From contig JADJAD010000001.1 in NCBI GenBank assembly GCA_016704465.1, positions 744,001 to 808,000 on the forward strand: 64,000 nt of DNA, given 5' to 3'. Positions 1-8,216 of this stretch are shown in pieces (position 1 is the first letter of the stretch; each line of letters begins with the position of its first letter). Position numbers and translations under genes: made by a program. The stretch comes from Gemmatimonadota bacterium. Lineage in GTDB: Bacteria > Gemmatimonadota > Gemmatimonadetes > Gemmatimonadales > Gemmatimonadaceae. The notes under the pieces were generated by a model. The model had not been told where the DNA came from and made no database searches. It was given only the letters and a program-made list of their open reading frames with translations.

Positions 1-471
1 GCCAGGTGAGGTCCAACGATCGAGGCGCTGCTCCCGCGTCAGGTCTCGGTGACGTCGACCTCGTCGGGAAAACGAGCGGTCCCTCGGAACATCGCGCAAC
101 AGCGACGCTCTTTTGAGATGGTGATCGAAATGTCGCCTTATGTCTGCGTGATTCTTCTTGATGCTCGTCGGCCTCTTTGGGGGATGGCGCATCGGATGCC
201 ATCGCACGAAAAGTCATCGGCATCGGGGCGGCGCAGGGCGGCGCAGGGCGGCCACATCGCGGCGGCAGCTCATAGTGAGGTGGCTTGTCGGAGGCGGCGG
301 CGGTAACATCGATCGTGCAGTGCACTCGCGGTGCATCTGGTGAATTGTCTCGCCCGGAACTGTTGCCCCTGGAGCTTCGCCCGAGTCTTCCACCGGGTCA
401 CGGAACCACCCACATTCCCACCCATCGCGCCCAGGTCTCAAGGCGCCGAGGCCCAGTCATGAGACGCCTGC
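1..471. other. Upstream region without a recognisable gene
   Basis: No reading frame here has a recognisable domain, signal peptide or convincing start. A perfect 10-bp direct repeat lies at 231-250. The stretch probably holds the promoter of the histidine kinase that starts at 472, but no clear -35/-10 pair stands out. Confidence 0.5.
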
Positions 472-3400
472 ATGCCCCCTGACAACTCGCGGTCGACCCC
501 CGAGCAGGACCCGAGCGCGCCCTCACCCGATGTCACGGCTGCCAGACCGCGCATCGGCGACGAACTTTTGATGGTCCTCGAGCGCATCTCGGATGCGGTC
601 GTCGCGCTCAATCGTGAGTGGATCTACACATACGTCAACGCCCGGGCGGCCGAGATCTTCGGCCGTACTCCAGAGCAACTCATCGGCCGGCACATCTGGA
701 CCGAGTTCCCCGAAGGGGTCGGGCAGCGCTTTCACCAGGCGTACGAGCGCGCGCTCGCGACCGGCGAAGCCGAGTTCCTCGAGGCGTACTATCCGCCGTA
801 CGATCGCTGGTTCGAGAACCGCATCTATCCTTCGGCCGATGGCCTGACGATCTACTTCCAGGATGTCACGACGCGGAAGCGTGATGAGCTCGACCTTCGC
901 GCATTGGTGCAGAACCTGGAAACGACGCTGCAGTCCATCGGTGACGCCGTGCTCGTGACCGACGCCGACGGCTGCGTGACGCGGATGAATCCCGCCGCGG
1001 AGGAACTGTGCGGGTGGGCGTCGCAGGAGGCAGTCGGCCACCGCCTGACGGAGGTGCTGCCGCTCGTGAGCGCCCGCACGCGCGCTCCGGTGCCCGACGT
1101 GGCAGCCAGCGTCCTCGCGACCAACGAGCGGCTCGAGCTTTCAAACGATGTGCTGCTCATGCGGCGCGACGGCACGGAGCGCGCGATCGCCGACAGCGCG
1201 GCGCCTATTCGCAACGAGTCCGGGGCCGCGAGCGGCGTGGTGGTGGTGGTGAGCGACCAGACCGCGCGGTACCGCGCTCGTCAGGCACTCGCCGAGAGCG
1301 AGGAACGGCTGCGTCTTGCCTTGCGGTCGGCCAACCAGGGGCTGTACGACCTGAACGTGCAGACAGGTGACGCCACGGTGACTCCCGAGTACGCGACCAT
1401 GCTCGGGTACGATCCGGCTGCGTTCAAGGAAACGCACGATGCCTGGATCGCACGCCTGCACCCGGACGACGTCGAGCGCGTGTCGAAGGCGTATCGCGAC
1501 TATACCGACGGGCGCACATCGGAGTACCGCGTCGAGTTCCGTCAACGGACGTTCGACGGCAACTGGCGCTGGATCTTCTCGCTTGGCAGTGTGGTCGCGC
1601 GTACCGACGACGGCAGGGCGCTCCGCATGCTCGGCACGCACACCGACATCAGCGATCGCAAGGAAGCCGAGGAGGCGCTGCGCCGCAGCGAACAGGACCT
1701 CGCCATCACCCTGCAGTCCATCGGCGATGCGGTCATCTCCACGGACGCCGAGGGGTGTATCGTGCGGATGAATGCCACGGCCGAGCGGCTGACGGGGTGG
1801 TCGATCGCCGAGGCGCGCGGCGTGCTGCTGCGCGACGTGTTCCGGATCGTGCACGCGGGCACGCGGGAGCCGGTCGAGGATCCGGTCAATCGTGTGCTCA
1901 GCACCGGCACGGTTGTCGAACTCGCCAACCACACGGCCCTGCTCTCTCGATCGGGTGCCGAGTTCCAGGTCGCCGACAGTGCCGCGCCGATTCGCGACCT
2001 CGACGGCACGATCGTCGGTGTGGTGCTCGTCTTCAGCGACGTCACGGAGCAGTATCGCGTGCAGCAGGCGCTACGGGAGCGCGAGGCGCGGCTCCGCACG
2101 ATGATCGAGACCGAGCCCGAATGCGTGAAGGTCATCTCGGCCAACGGTGAAGTCCTGGAGATGAATGCCGCCGGGCTGGCCATGCTCGAGGCCGAGTCAC
2201 TGGACCAGCTCAAGGACCACGCCCTCACCGACTACCTCGTCCCCGAGCATCGCTCGGCATTCATCGACCTGCATCGACGCGTGATCGCTGGCGGGCAGGG
2301 TGTGCTGGAGTTCGAGGTGGTGGGACTGCGCGGGACGCGCCGCTGGCTGGAGACGCATGCGGCGCCGCTCATACTGCCCGGCGCACCGACCCCGCTCCTG
2401 CTCGGCGTGACGCGCGACGTGACGGATCGCAAGTTCGCCGAGGTCGAGCGCCAGGCCATGGAGGCGCAGGTGCGGGTCGCGGAACGCATGGAGGCGGTCG
2501 GTCAGCTGGCAGGTGGCGTCGCCCACGACTTCAACAACCTGCTCAGCGTGATCAACAGCACGGCTGAGCTGGCGATGGAGGCACTCCCGGGAGGCGATCC
2601 GCTCCAGCAGGACCTGGCGGAGATCCGCCGTGCCGGCGATCGTGCCGCATTGCTCACGGGCCAGCTGCTGGCATTCAGCCGCACGCAGATCGTCGCGCCC
2701 GAGTTGCTGGACGTCAACGTGCTGCTCAGCGGAATGCGGCCAATGGTCTCGCGCCTCGTGCGCGAGGACGTGGAGCTGCGACTGACGCTGTCGGATGAAC
2801 CGATGTGGGTCCGCGTGGATCGCGCGCAGCTCGAGCGCGTGGTGATGAACCTGGCGATCAATGCCCGTGACGCCATGGCTGGTGGAGGAACGCTCGCGAT
2901 TGTCACCGCACGCGAGACCGTGGACACCGCCGGATCACGGATGACGCCCCCCATTGCAGCGGGCGAATACGTGCGCCTATCGCTGACGGACACGGGCGAG
3001 GGAATTCCGGAGGCGATTCTCCGGCACATCTTCGAGCCGTTCTTTACGACGAAGGAACGGGGACGCGGGACCGGCCTTGGGCTGTCGTCGTCCTACGGCA
3101 TCGTGGTCCAGAGCGGCGGCTCCATGACGGTCGACAGCACGCTTGGACGTGGTTCCACCTTTTCCGTGTACCTGCCGCTCTCTGCGCGTGCCCCAGATCG
3201 CGAGGAGCGGCCCGCGACGGCGAGCGTCGTCCCGCGAGGGAGCGAAACGATCCTCATCGTGGACGACGAGGAAGCGCTCGTGCGGGTGGCCAAGCGCATG
3301 CTGGACTCCGCCGGCTATGTCACGCTGATCGCCACCAGCGGCGACGAGGCGTTGCGTCTGGCGGAGCGCGTTGGCGGACCGTTGCACCTGCTGATCACGG

Positions 3401-3618
3401 ATGTCGTGATGCCCCGGATGGGCGGCCGCGAGCTGGCGGCGCGCGTCCTCGCGCTCCATCCCGAGACGCGGGTGATCTTCACCTCGGGCTATGCGGACGA
3501 CGTGGCGCTGCGCGACGCCGTGCACGGGCGGGCGGAAACGCTGCTGGCGAAGCCCTATGCCACCGGCGACCTGCGACGTGTGGTCCGCGAGACACTGGAC
3601 CAGCGACGGGAAGGATAG
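472..3618 (+). CDS. Hybrid sensor histidine kinase with five PAS domains and a receiver domain
   Basis: Sensory hybrid kinase, probably cytoplasmic because no membrane segment or signal peptide is visible. Five PAS-type modules run through about residues 30-140, 142-265, 275-400, 405-530 and 535-660. A HisKA helix follows with the phosphoacceptor in GGVAHDFNN (His685). The HATPase has an N-box (NLAINARDAM), a G1 box (DTGEGIP) and a G2-like run (GRGTGLGL). The C-terminal receiver carries an acidic pocket (VDDEE), the phospho-aspartate in ITDVVMP (Asp977) and the conserved Lys in LLAKPY. PAS2 and PAS4 resemble each other (both contain QSIGDAV), suggesting internal duplication. Hybrid kinases of this kind normally pass phosphate to a separate histidine phosphotransferase or regulator; none is encoded next to it. 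The ligand cannot be read from sequence. Confidence 0.95.
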   Translation: MPPDNSRSTPEQDPSAPSPDVTAARPRIGDELLMVLERISDAVVALNREWIYTYVNARAAEIFGRTPEQLIGRHIWTEFPEGVGQRFHQAYERALATGEAEFLEAYYPPYDRWFENRIYPSADGLTIYFQDVTTRKRDELDLRALVQNLETTLQSIGDAVLVTDADGCVTRMNPAAEELCGWASQEAVGHRLTEVLPLVSARTRAPVPDVAASVLATNERLELSNDVLLMRRDGTERAIADSAAPIRNESGAASGVVVVVSDQTARYRARQALAESEERLRLALRSANQGLYDLNVQTGDATVTPEYATMLGYDPAAFKETHDAWIARLHPDDVERVSKAYRDYTDGRTSEYRVEFRQRTFDGNWRWIFSLGSVVARTDDGRALRMLGTHTDISDRKEAEEALRRSEQDLAITLQSIGDAVISTDAEGCIVRMNATAERLTGWSIAEARGVLLRDVFRIVHAGTREPVEDPVNRVLSTGTVVELANHTALLSRSGAEFQVADSAAPIRDLDGTIVGVVLVFSDVTEQYRVQQALREREARLRTMIETEPECVKVISANGEVLEMNAAGLAMLEAESLDQLKDHALTDYLVPEHRSAFIDLHRRVIAGGQGVLEFEVVGLRGTRRWLETHAAPLILPGAPTPLLLGVTRDVTDRKFAEVERQAMEAQVRVAERMEAVGQLAGGVAHDFNNLLSVINSTAELAMEALPGGDPLQQDLAEIRRAGDRAALLTGQLLAFSRTQIVAPELLDVNVLLSGMRPMVSRLVREDVELRLTLSDEPMWVRVDRAQLERVVMNLAINARDAMAGGGTLAIVTARETVDTAGSRMTPPIAAGEYVRLSLTDTGEGIPEAILRHIFEPFFTTKERGRGTGLGLSSSYGIVVQSGGSMTVDSTLGRGSTFSVYLPLSARAPDREERPATASVVPRGSETILIVDDEEALVRVAKRMLDSAGYVTLIATSGDEALRLAERVGGPLHLLITDVVMPRMGGRELAARVLALHPETRVIFTSGYADDVALRDAVHGRAETLLAKPYATGDLRRVVRETLDQRREG

Positions 3619-3674
3619 GGGTGGCCCAATCTCGTCGCTCGACGCTCCAACCCTCCCGCCACGGGATGTAGCCC

Positions 3675-4055
3675 ATGACGCCCAGGCCCGCGAAATCTCC
3701 CCAGGTCGCTCCCGCCATTCGCGCGTACCTGGCGGCCCTCCCGCCAGCCTCGCGTCGTGCGCTCAAGGAACTACGCGCCGTGATTCAGGCCGCGGCTCCC
3801 GCGGCCGAGCCGGCGTTCAGCTACAGGATCCCTGCCTATCGGTATGCTGGCCGCATGCTGGTCTGGTGCGCCGGCTGGAAGGACCACGTGTCGGTATACC
3901 CGATCACGCCGGCGATGAAGGAGGCGGGAGGCACGGAGTTGGCCAAGTATGTTGCCGGCAAAGGGACGCTGCGATTCGCGATCGACACTCCCCTGCCGAC
4001 AAGGCTGGTGCAGCGCCTCGTGCGGGCTCGCGTTGAGGAGATCGGCGCGGCCTAG
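3675..4055 (+). CDS. DUF1801 (YdhG-like) protein
   Basis: A 126-residue protein with the DUF1801 pattern: an N-terminal helix (IRAYLAALPP), the conserved PAFSYRIPAYRYAGRMLVW segment around residues 45-63, then HVSVYPITPAM and a C-terminal GTLRFAIDTPLP stretch. The family includes YdhG-like proteins annotated as putative iron chaperones, but the molecular role of most members is unknown. It starts 56 bp after the hybrid kinase, on the same strand, and could be cotranscribed. Length is normal for the family. Confidence 0.85.
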   Translation: MTPRPAKSPQVAPAIRAYLAALPPASRRALKELRAVIQAAAPAAEPAFSYRIPAYRYAGRMLVWCAGWKDHVSVYPITPAMKEAGGTELAKYVAGKGTLRFAIDTPLPTRLVQRLVRARVEEIGAA

Positions 4056-4170
4056 CACCCATCGCTGGTCGGCGGCACCTGGCCCACTCGGCTCGAGTGC
4101 AAGCGATCAGGAGCGCCCACACGCGAGCGCCGATGAATTCACCTGCGGCGTCGGCGCGCCGGGCCGGGCG

Positions 4171-4235
4171 GTACCGGGTGGTGCCGGGTGGTGCCGGGTG
4201 GTGCCGGGTGGTGCCGGGTGGTGCCGGGTGGTGCC
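4171..4235. repeat. 10-bp tandem repeat, about 6.5 copies
   Basis: Unit gtgccgggtg. The first copy has one change (gtaccgggtg), five perfect copies follow, then a 5-base partial copy. It lies in the gap between two convergent genes (DUF1801 and DUF4157). Confidence 0.95.
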
Positions 4236-4247
4236 TCGATGCGGCTC

Positions 4248-5645
4248 CTAGTTGTGGATCCCCGCCTTCGCCTGCTTGAGCGTAGTCAGGCCGAGCCCCT
4301 GCGCCATGAGCGAGTAGATGGCCTCGAGGATCTTCTCCGGGATTCGATGCGCGTTAGGCTGGGCGATCACGCCTGACGGGAAGACCGTGGACACTCGTCC
4401 CACGCCACCACCAGAGAACGCCAACGCCATGCGCAGGTGGTACGGTGCGGCGATGTTGAAGAAGCTGGAATCGCTGTTCTGGACCTTTGGCCGCACCTCG
4501 GCGGCATTCAGCAATGCCGCCTCGATGTCCGTGGCGATCGACAGGTCGTCGGCCTCGATGGCATAGAACGTCTGGATCCCGTTGTACGCCCGGTTCAGGT
4601 TGCCGACATCCGAGTCGTCGAGCACGTAGTGCGTGAACGTGTGGCCGGCCAGGATGTGCTCGATCCGGTTCTGGAACAGCTTGATCGCGCGCGTCCCCCC
4701 GCCCGGGCGAGGTGTGGCGATCGTCTTGTCCGCATTGAACCGCATGGTGCCGACGTCGATCGCCCCCTTGTGATAAAAGGCGAAGTAGTACATCCAGAGT
4801 GCGACCTTCGGATAGGTGGCGTCGCCGCGGCCGATCGAGCCGGTCGAGTCGTCCAGCAGCTTTCGCAGCTGCGCGGCCGCCCAGTTGCGCCGGGCGACCG
4901 CGAGGAAGAGCCGTCCCTTGTCCGCGTCGGCCATGCCCTTGTTGGCAAACGCCAGCTTCATCTCGGCCATCCACGTCTTGATGCCCGCCACGTCTTTCGC
5001 GATCAGGTTGGTCGCCTTGCTCCGCCGCCGTTCCACGAAGTAGTTGGCGATCGTCGCCAGGCTTCCACGTGCCGGGTTCGCCGCCGTGACGTAGCCCTGC
5101 AGCTCCGTGTACACGTCGGCCAGCGCGTAGTTGAAGTCGAGGGCGTGCTGCTTCACGCCAGGGTCGGATTGGTTGCGGATCGAGACGGCCACCTCGTTGT
5201 AGACCGATGCGCTCATCGCTGTCTTGAGGCTGTCCATCGTCACGCACTGCAGCCATGCGCTGGGCACGGCCGTCACGCGCACGGACTCGCCCCGCGCCAG
5301 CTGCGGGCCTAACGAGCGCGCCTCACGCTCGGCGATATCGTCGTCCGCACTCCGGAGGCGCCGCGCCGCCCGCCCGACGCTGGCCGCGCGGCGATTCTGC
5401 AGGACGTGGATGACCTCGTGCGCGAGGACCGCGCGCCAGACCGCTGCCGGCGCCGCCGAGAGCCCCGGGTGGATGAAGATCTGCTCCCCCGCCGTGACCG
5501 CGACGGCGCCTGCCGCCTGGCAGAGACTCGCCGCGAAGTCGCCGCATTGCACGTGGACGCCGTCGCGTCGTGCGTTGCTCGAACGGCCGAACTGCTGCTG
5601 CAGCGCCGCCCGATGGCGAGCGTCACTGCTGGGAAGTGCCGTCAT
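4248..5645 (-). CDS. DUF4157 (eCIS core domain) protein with possible nuclease-toxin C-terminus
   Basis: 465 residues. The N-terminal ~100 residues form a DUF4157 domain with the metallopeptidase-like motif HEVIH at residues 76-80, followed by LQ as is typical of the family. This domain is common on cargo of extracellular contractile injection systems and on polymorphic toxins. The middle (about 130-320) is helical and unfamiliar. The C-terminal ~140 residues contain IEHILAGH (about 328-335), a later GIQTF strand and a terminal pattern ending VSTVFPSG (Phe422-Pro423), reminiscent of EndoU/BECR-fold nuclease toxins (HIL.G..H ... FP). That match is by eye only and lacks some usual residues. No immunity gene or injection-system structural gene is adjacent, and there is no signal peptide. 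The DUF4157 call is firm; the toxin call is tentative. Confidence 0.8.
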   Translation of the reverse strand: MTALPSSDARHRAALQQQFGRSSNARRDGVHVQCGDFAASLCQAAGAVAVTAGEQIFIHPGLSAAPAAVWRAVLAHEVIHVLQNRRAASVGRAARRLRSADDDIAEREARSLGPQLARGESVRVTAVPSAWLQCVTMDSLKTAMSASVYNEVAVSIRNQSDPGVKQHALDFNYALADVYTELQGYVTAANPARGSLATIANYFVERRRSKATNLIAKDVAGIKTWMAEMKLAFANKGMADADKGRLFLAVARRNWAAAQLRKLLDDSTGSIGRGDATYPKVALWMYYFAFYHKGAIDVGTMRFNADKTIATPRPGGGTRAIKLFQNRIEHILAGHTFTHYVLDDSDVGNLNRAYNGIQTFYAIEADDLSIATDIEAALLNAAEVRPKVQNSDSSFFNIAAPYHLRMALAFSGGGVGRVSTVFPSGVIAQPNAHRIPEKILEAIYSLMAQGLGLTTLKQAKAGIHN

Positions 5646-6039
5646 GATAGGTCACGGGAATTGAGCCTGTCGTTGCCCTCGACATGGGGGCACTCTGCAC
5701 ACGCCACTCGACGATGACGCCGACTGGGAATCCAGCAAACTACCGGCAGGACTGCAGCCCGGAATAGGCGACCATGCAGCAGCAAGCGCACTCATGTGCG
5801 AGCCCATCTTCGCATGCTGCGCCCGTCAGAAGCACGTCGACGAGCGGACCGAGGCGGAGCGGACCGAGGCGGAGCGGACCGAGGCGGATCCGGCGCAGCG
5901 TCGCGCCGGCCTCGTTCGGCAGGCACCGTTCAGCCGGGACTGAAAGGCCGATTGGCGCCCCGCTGCGTGCCGGGGATACTATTCGCGCCGAACCGACGTG
6001 TCCGTCGCCGCACAGTACTCCCACGCGAGAATCTTGCAC
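5646..6039. other. Divergent intergenic region with a minisatellite
   Basis: Gap between the divergent DUF4157 and cupredoxin genes. It contains the 15-bp tandem repeat at 5843-5887. No other gene is supported. Confidence 0.6.
5843..5887. repeat. 15-bp tandem repeat, three perfect copies
   Basis: Unit agcggaccgaggcgg repeated exactly three times (5843-5857, 5858-5872, 5873-5887) upstream of the cupredoxin gene. Confidence 0.95.
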
Positions 6040-6408
6040 ATGACCCGTTTCCTGCTCGCCGCCGCCCTCACAGCGTCCACGCTCGCCGCGTTCTCTTCGG
6101 CCGCCTCGGCGCAGGACGTGAAGGTCACGCTCTCCGAATGGAAGATGCGCACGTCCGTCGATACGGTGAAGGCCGGCACGGTCACCTTTCAGATCACGAA
6201 CGTGGGCGCGGTGGACCACTCGATCCAGGTGGTCGGCCCCGGCGTGGACAAGGGTTCGCGACAGATCGGCGCGAAAGAGGTGACGACGCTGACGCTGACC
6301 CTGAAGCCCGGGACCTACGAGATCTTCTGCCCGCTGGCCGAGGGATCGCACAAGATGGCGGGCATGACGCGGGCGTTCGTCGTCGTCCCGGCGGCCTCGA
6401 CGCCATAA
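6040..6408 (+). CDS. Exported cupredoxin (plastocyanin-like)
   Basis: 122 residues. The ATG at 6040 was chosen because it begins a clean signal peptide (MTRFLLAAALTAS... ending ASAQ), whereas upstream in-frame starts only add a non-hydrophobic lead. The mature part has a type-1 copper arrangement: His60 in VDHSIQV, then Cys97, His104 and Met106 or Met109 within FCPLAEGSHKMAGM. Members carry electrons or bind copper in the periplasm. The following S10 carboxypeptidase is on the same strand after a 92-bp gap containing a tandem repeat, so a shared transcript is possible. The redox partner is unknown. Confidence 0.85.
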   Translation: MTRFLLAAALTASTLAAFSSAASAQDVKVTLSEWKMRTSVDTVKAGTVTFQITNVGAVDHSIQVVGPGVDKGSRQIGAKEVTTLTLTLKPGTYEIFCPLAEGSHKMAGMTRAFVVVPAASTP

Positions 6409-6430
6409 CGCGGCACTCCACTCTCGTCGC

Positions 6431-6474
6431 CGCCCGCAGCAGCGCTCGCAGCAGCGCTCGCAGCAGCGCTCGCC
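6431..6474. repeat. 12-bp tandem repeat, about 3.6 copies
   Basis: Unit cgctcgcagcag; the first copy has one change. It lies between the cupredoxin and S10 carboxypeptidase genes. Confidence 0.9.
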
Positions 6475-6500
6475 GCTCAACCGTAATCGTAGAGCGACCG

Positions 6501-8084
6501 ATGCGTCGCGTGCCTGTCGTCTCGCCTCCCTGGAATCTCCCTGTGCGCGTTCTCCTCCTGCCGCTCCTCGTCGCCAGCACCCTCGGTGCGCAGGCGCGCC
6601 CCGCCACCTCGCCCGCCACGCCCGCCACGGCCGCGTCGCCCGCTCGCCCGGCCGCGAACGACACGGTCGACCGCGTCGTCCAGACGACACACGTCGCGCG
6701 CATCGGCGGCGCCGAGGTGCGCTACACGGCCACCGTCGGGCGCCTGACGCTGCGCACCGCGGCCGGCAAGCCGCGCGCCCACATGTTCTTCACGTACTAC
6801 CGCAAGGACGGCGAGGACGTGAAGGCGCGCCCCATCACCTTCACGTACAACGGCGGCCCCGGCTCCCCCTCCATCTGGCTGCACATGGGAGTGATGGGGC
6901 CCAAGCGCGTGCAGATGGGGACCGACGGCTTTCAGCCTGCCCCGCCCTACACGCTCGCGGACAACGAGGACTCGCCGCTCGACGTGACCGACATCGTCAT
7001 GATCGACCCGGTGCAGACCGGCTTCTCGCGCGCCGCCGACGGCGAGGACATGCGCCCCTTCCTCGGCGTGCGCGGCGACGTGCAGTCGGTGGCCGAGTTC
7101 ATCCGCCTGTTCACCGCCCGCTTCAACCGCTGGCCCTCGCCCAAGTACCTGCTCGGCGAGTCCTACGGCACCATGCGCTCGGCCGGGCTCTCGGCCGAGC
7201 TGCAGAACCGGCACGGCATGGAGCTCAACGGCATCATCCTCGTCTCATCGATCCTCGACTACCAGTCCAAGGGCTACGTGCCGGGGAACGACTACCCGTA
7301 CGCCAACTTCCTGCCGTCGTTCACCGCGTCGGCGTGGTACCACAAGAAGCTCCCGGCCGACCTTCAGGCCATGGGGCTGGAGAAGGCCGTGGCCGAGTCG
7401 CGCACGTTCGCCTTCGGCGAGTACCTGTCGGCGCTCGTGAAGGGGACGCGGCTGCAAGGCTCGGAGCGCAGCGCCATCATCGGGAAGGTGGCGCGCTACT
7501 CCGGGCTCTCGCCCGAGTTCATCGCCCAGGCCAACGTGCGGGTCAGCGACCAGCGCTTCCGCAAGGAACTGCTGCGCGACCGCGGGCTGCACATCGGGCG
7601 GCTGGATGGGCGCTACACCGGGGTGGACGCGGACGCCGCGGGCGAGAGCCAGGAGTTTGATCCCTCCAACCAGGCGTTAGGCGGCCCGTACACCGCGCTC
7701 TTCCTGGACTACGTGCGCCGCGACCTGGGGTGGGAGATGGAGCTGCCGTACTTCACCAGCGGCCAGGTGCAGCCGTGGGACTATGCCCCCTACAGCAACC
7801 GCTACCTCAACATGGTCGAGGATCTGCGCTCGGCCATGGCCCGCAACCCGTTCCTCAAGGTGCTGGTGGCCAACGGCTACTACGACTTCGCCACGCCGTT
7901 TGCCGCCACCGAGTACACCTTCGACCACCTGGGGATGGAGCCGTCGTACCGGGAGCGCGTGTCGCTCAAGTACTACGAGGGCGGGCACATGATGTACATC
8001 CATCCGACGCTGCTCAAGCAGCTCAAGCGCGACATTGCGGCGTTCATCCAGGCGACGCGGCGCGGGGCGGCGGCGAACAACTGA
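6501..8084 (+). CDS. Exported S10 family serine carboxypeptidase
   Basis: 527 residues from the ATG at 6501, which opens a signal peptide (hydrophobic LLLPLLVAS, cleavage near GAQA). Family S10 hallmarks are clear: the oxyanion-hole segment TYNGGPGS, nucleophile Ser221 in GESYG, Asp462 in GYYDFATPF and His496 in EGGHMMY, completing the Ser-Asp-His triad. These enzymes remove C-terminal residues from peptides and here would act outside the cytoplasm. An Ala/Pro/Thr-rich linker follows the signal peptide. The frame stays open upstream to 5796, but that extension runs through repeats and the cupredoxin gene and is not credible coding sequence. Confidence 0.93.
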   Translation: MRRVPVVSPPWNLPVRVLLLPLLVASTLGAQARPATSPATPATAASPARPAANDTVDRVVQTTHVARIGGAEVRYTATVGRLTLRTAAGKPRAHMFFTYYRKDGEDVKARPITFTYNGGPGSPSIWLHMGVMGPKRVQMGTDGFQPAPPYTLADNEDSPLDVTDIVMIDPVQTGFSRAADGEDMRPFLGVRGDVQSVAEFIRLFTARFNRWPSPKYLLGESYGTMRSAGLSAELQNRHGMELNGIILVSSILDYQSKGYVPGNDYPYANFLPSFTASAWYHKKLPADLQAMGLEKAVAESRTFAFGEYLSALVKGTRLQGSERSAIIGKVARYSGLSPEFIAQANVRVSDQRFRKELLRDRGLHIGRLDGRYTGVDADAAGESQEFDPSNQALGGPYTALFLDYVRRDLGWEMELPYFTSGQVQPWDYAPYSNRYLNMVEDLRSAMARNPFLKVLVANGYYDFATPFAATEYTFDHLGMEPSYRERVSLKYYEGGHMMYIHPTLLKQLKRDIAAFIQATRRGAAANN

Positions 8085-8135
8085 GGGCGCGAGGACGCCT
8101 GCGTCCCCTCGTCATTTCGTCCGAGCGTGGCCTCC

Positions 8136-8186
8136 ACCTGACGACCGCCGTCACCTGACGACCGCCGTTACTCGACGGCCGCCGTC
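8136..8186. repeat. 17-bp tandem repeat, three copies
   Basis: Unit acctgacgaccgccgtc; the second copy differs at the last base and the third at a few positions. It sits between two convergent genes (S10 carboxypeptidase and DUF5916) and may serve as a transcription boundary, though it is not a classical hairpin terminator. Confidence 0.9.
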
Positions 8187-8216
8187 ACCCCGCGTCGCGA
8201 GTGCGCGGCCGGTCGA

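Noticed and set aside
49..482. Short frames before the histidine kinase
   Set aside because: Arg/Ala-rich low-complexity translations, mutually overlapping, with no domain, signal peptide or Shine-Dalgarno.
5796..6500. N-terminal extension of the S10 carboxypeptidase
   Set aside because: It crosses tandem repeats and the cupredoxin gene in another frame; a clear signal peptide begins at 6501.
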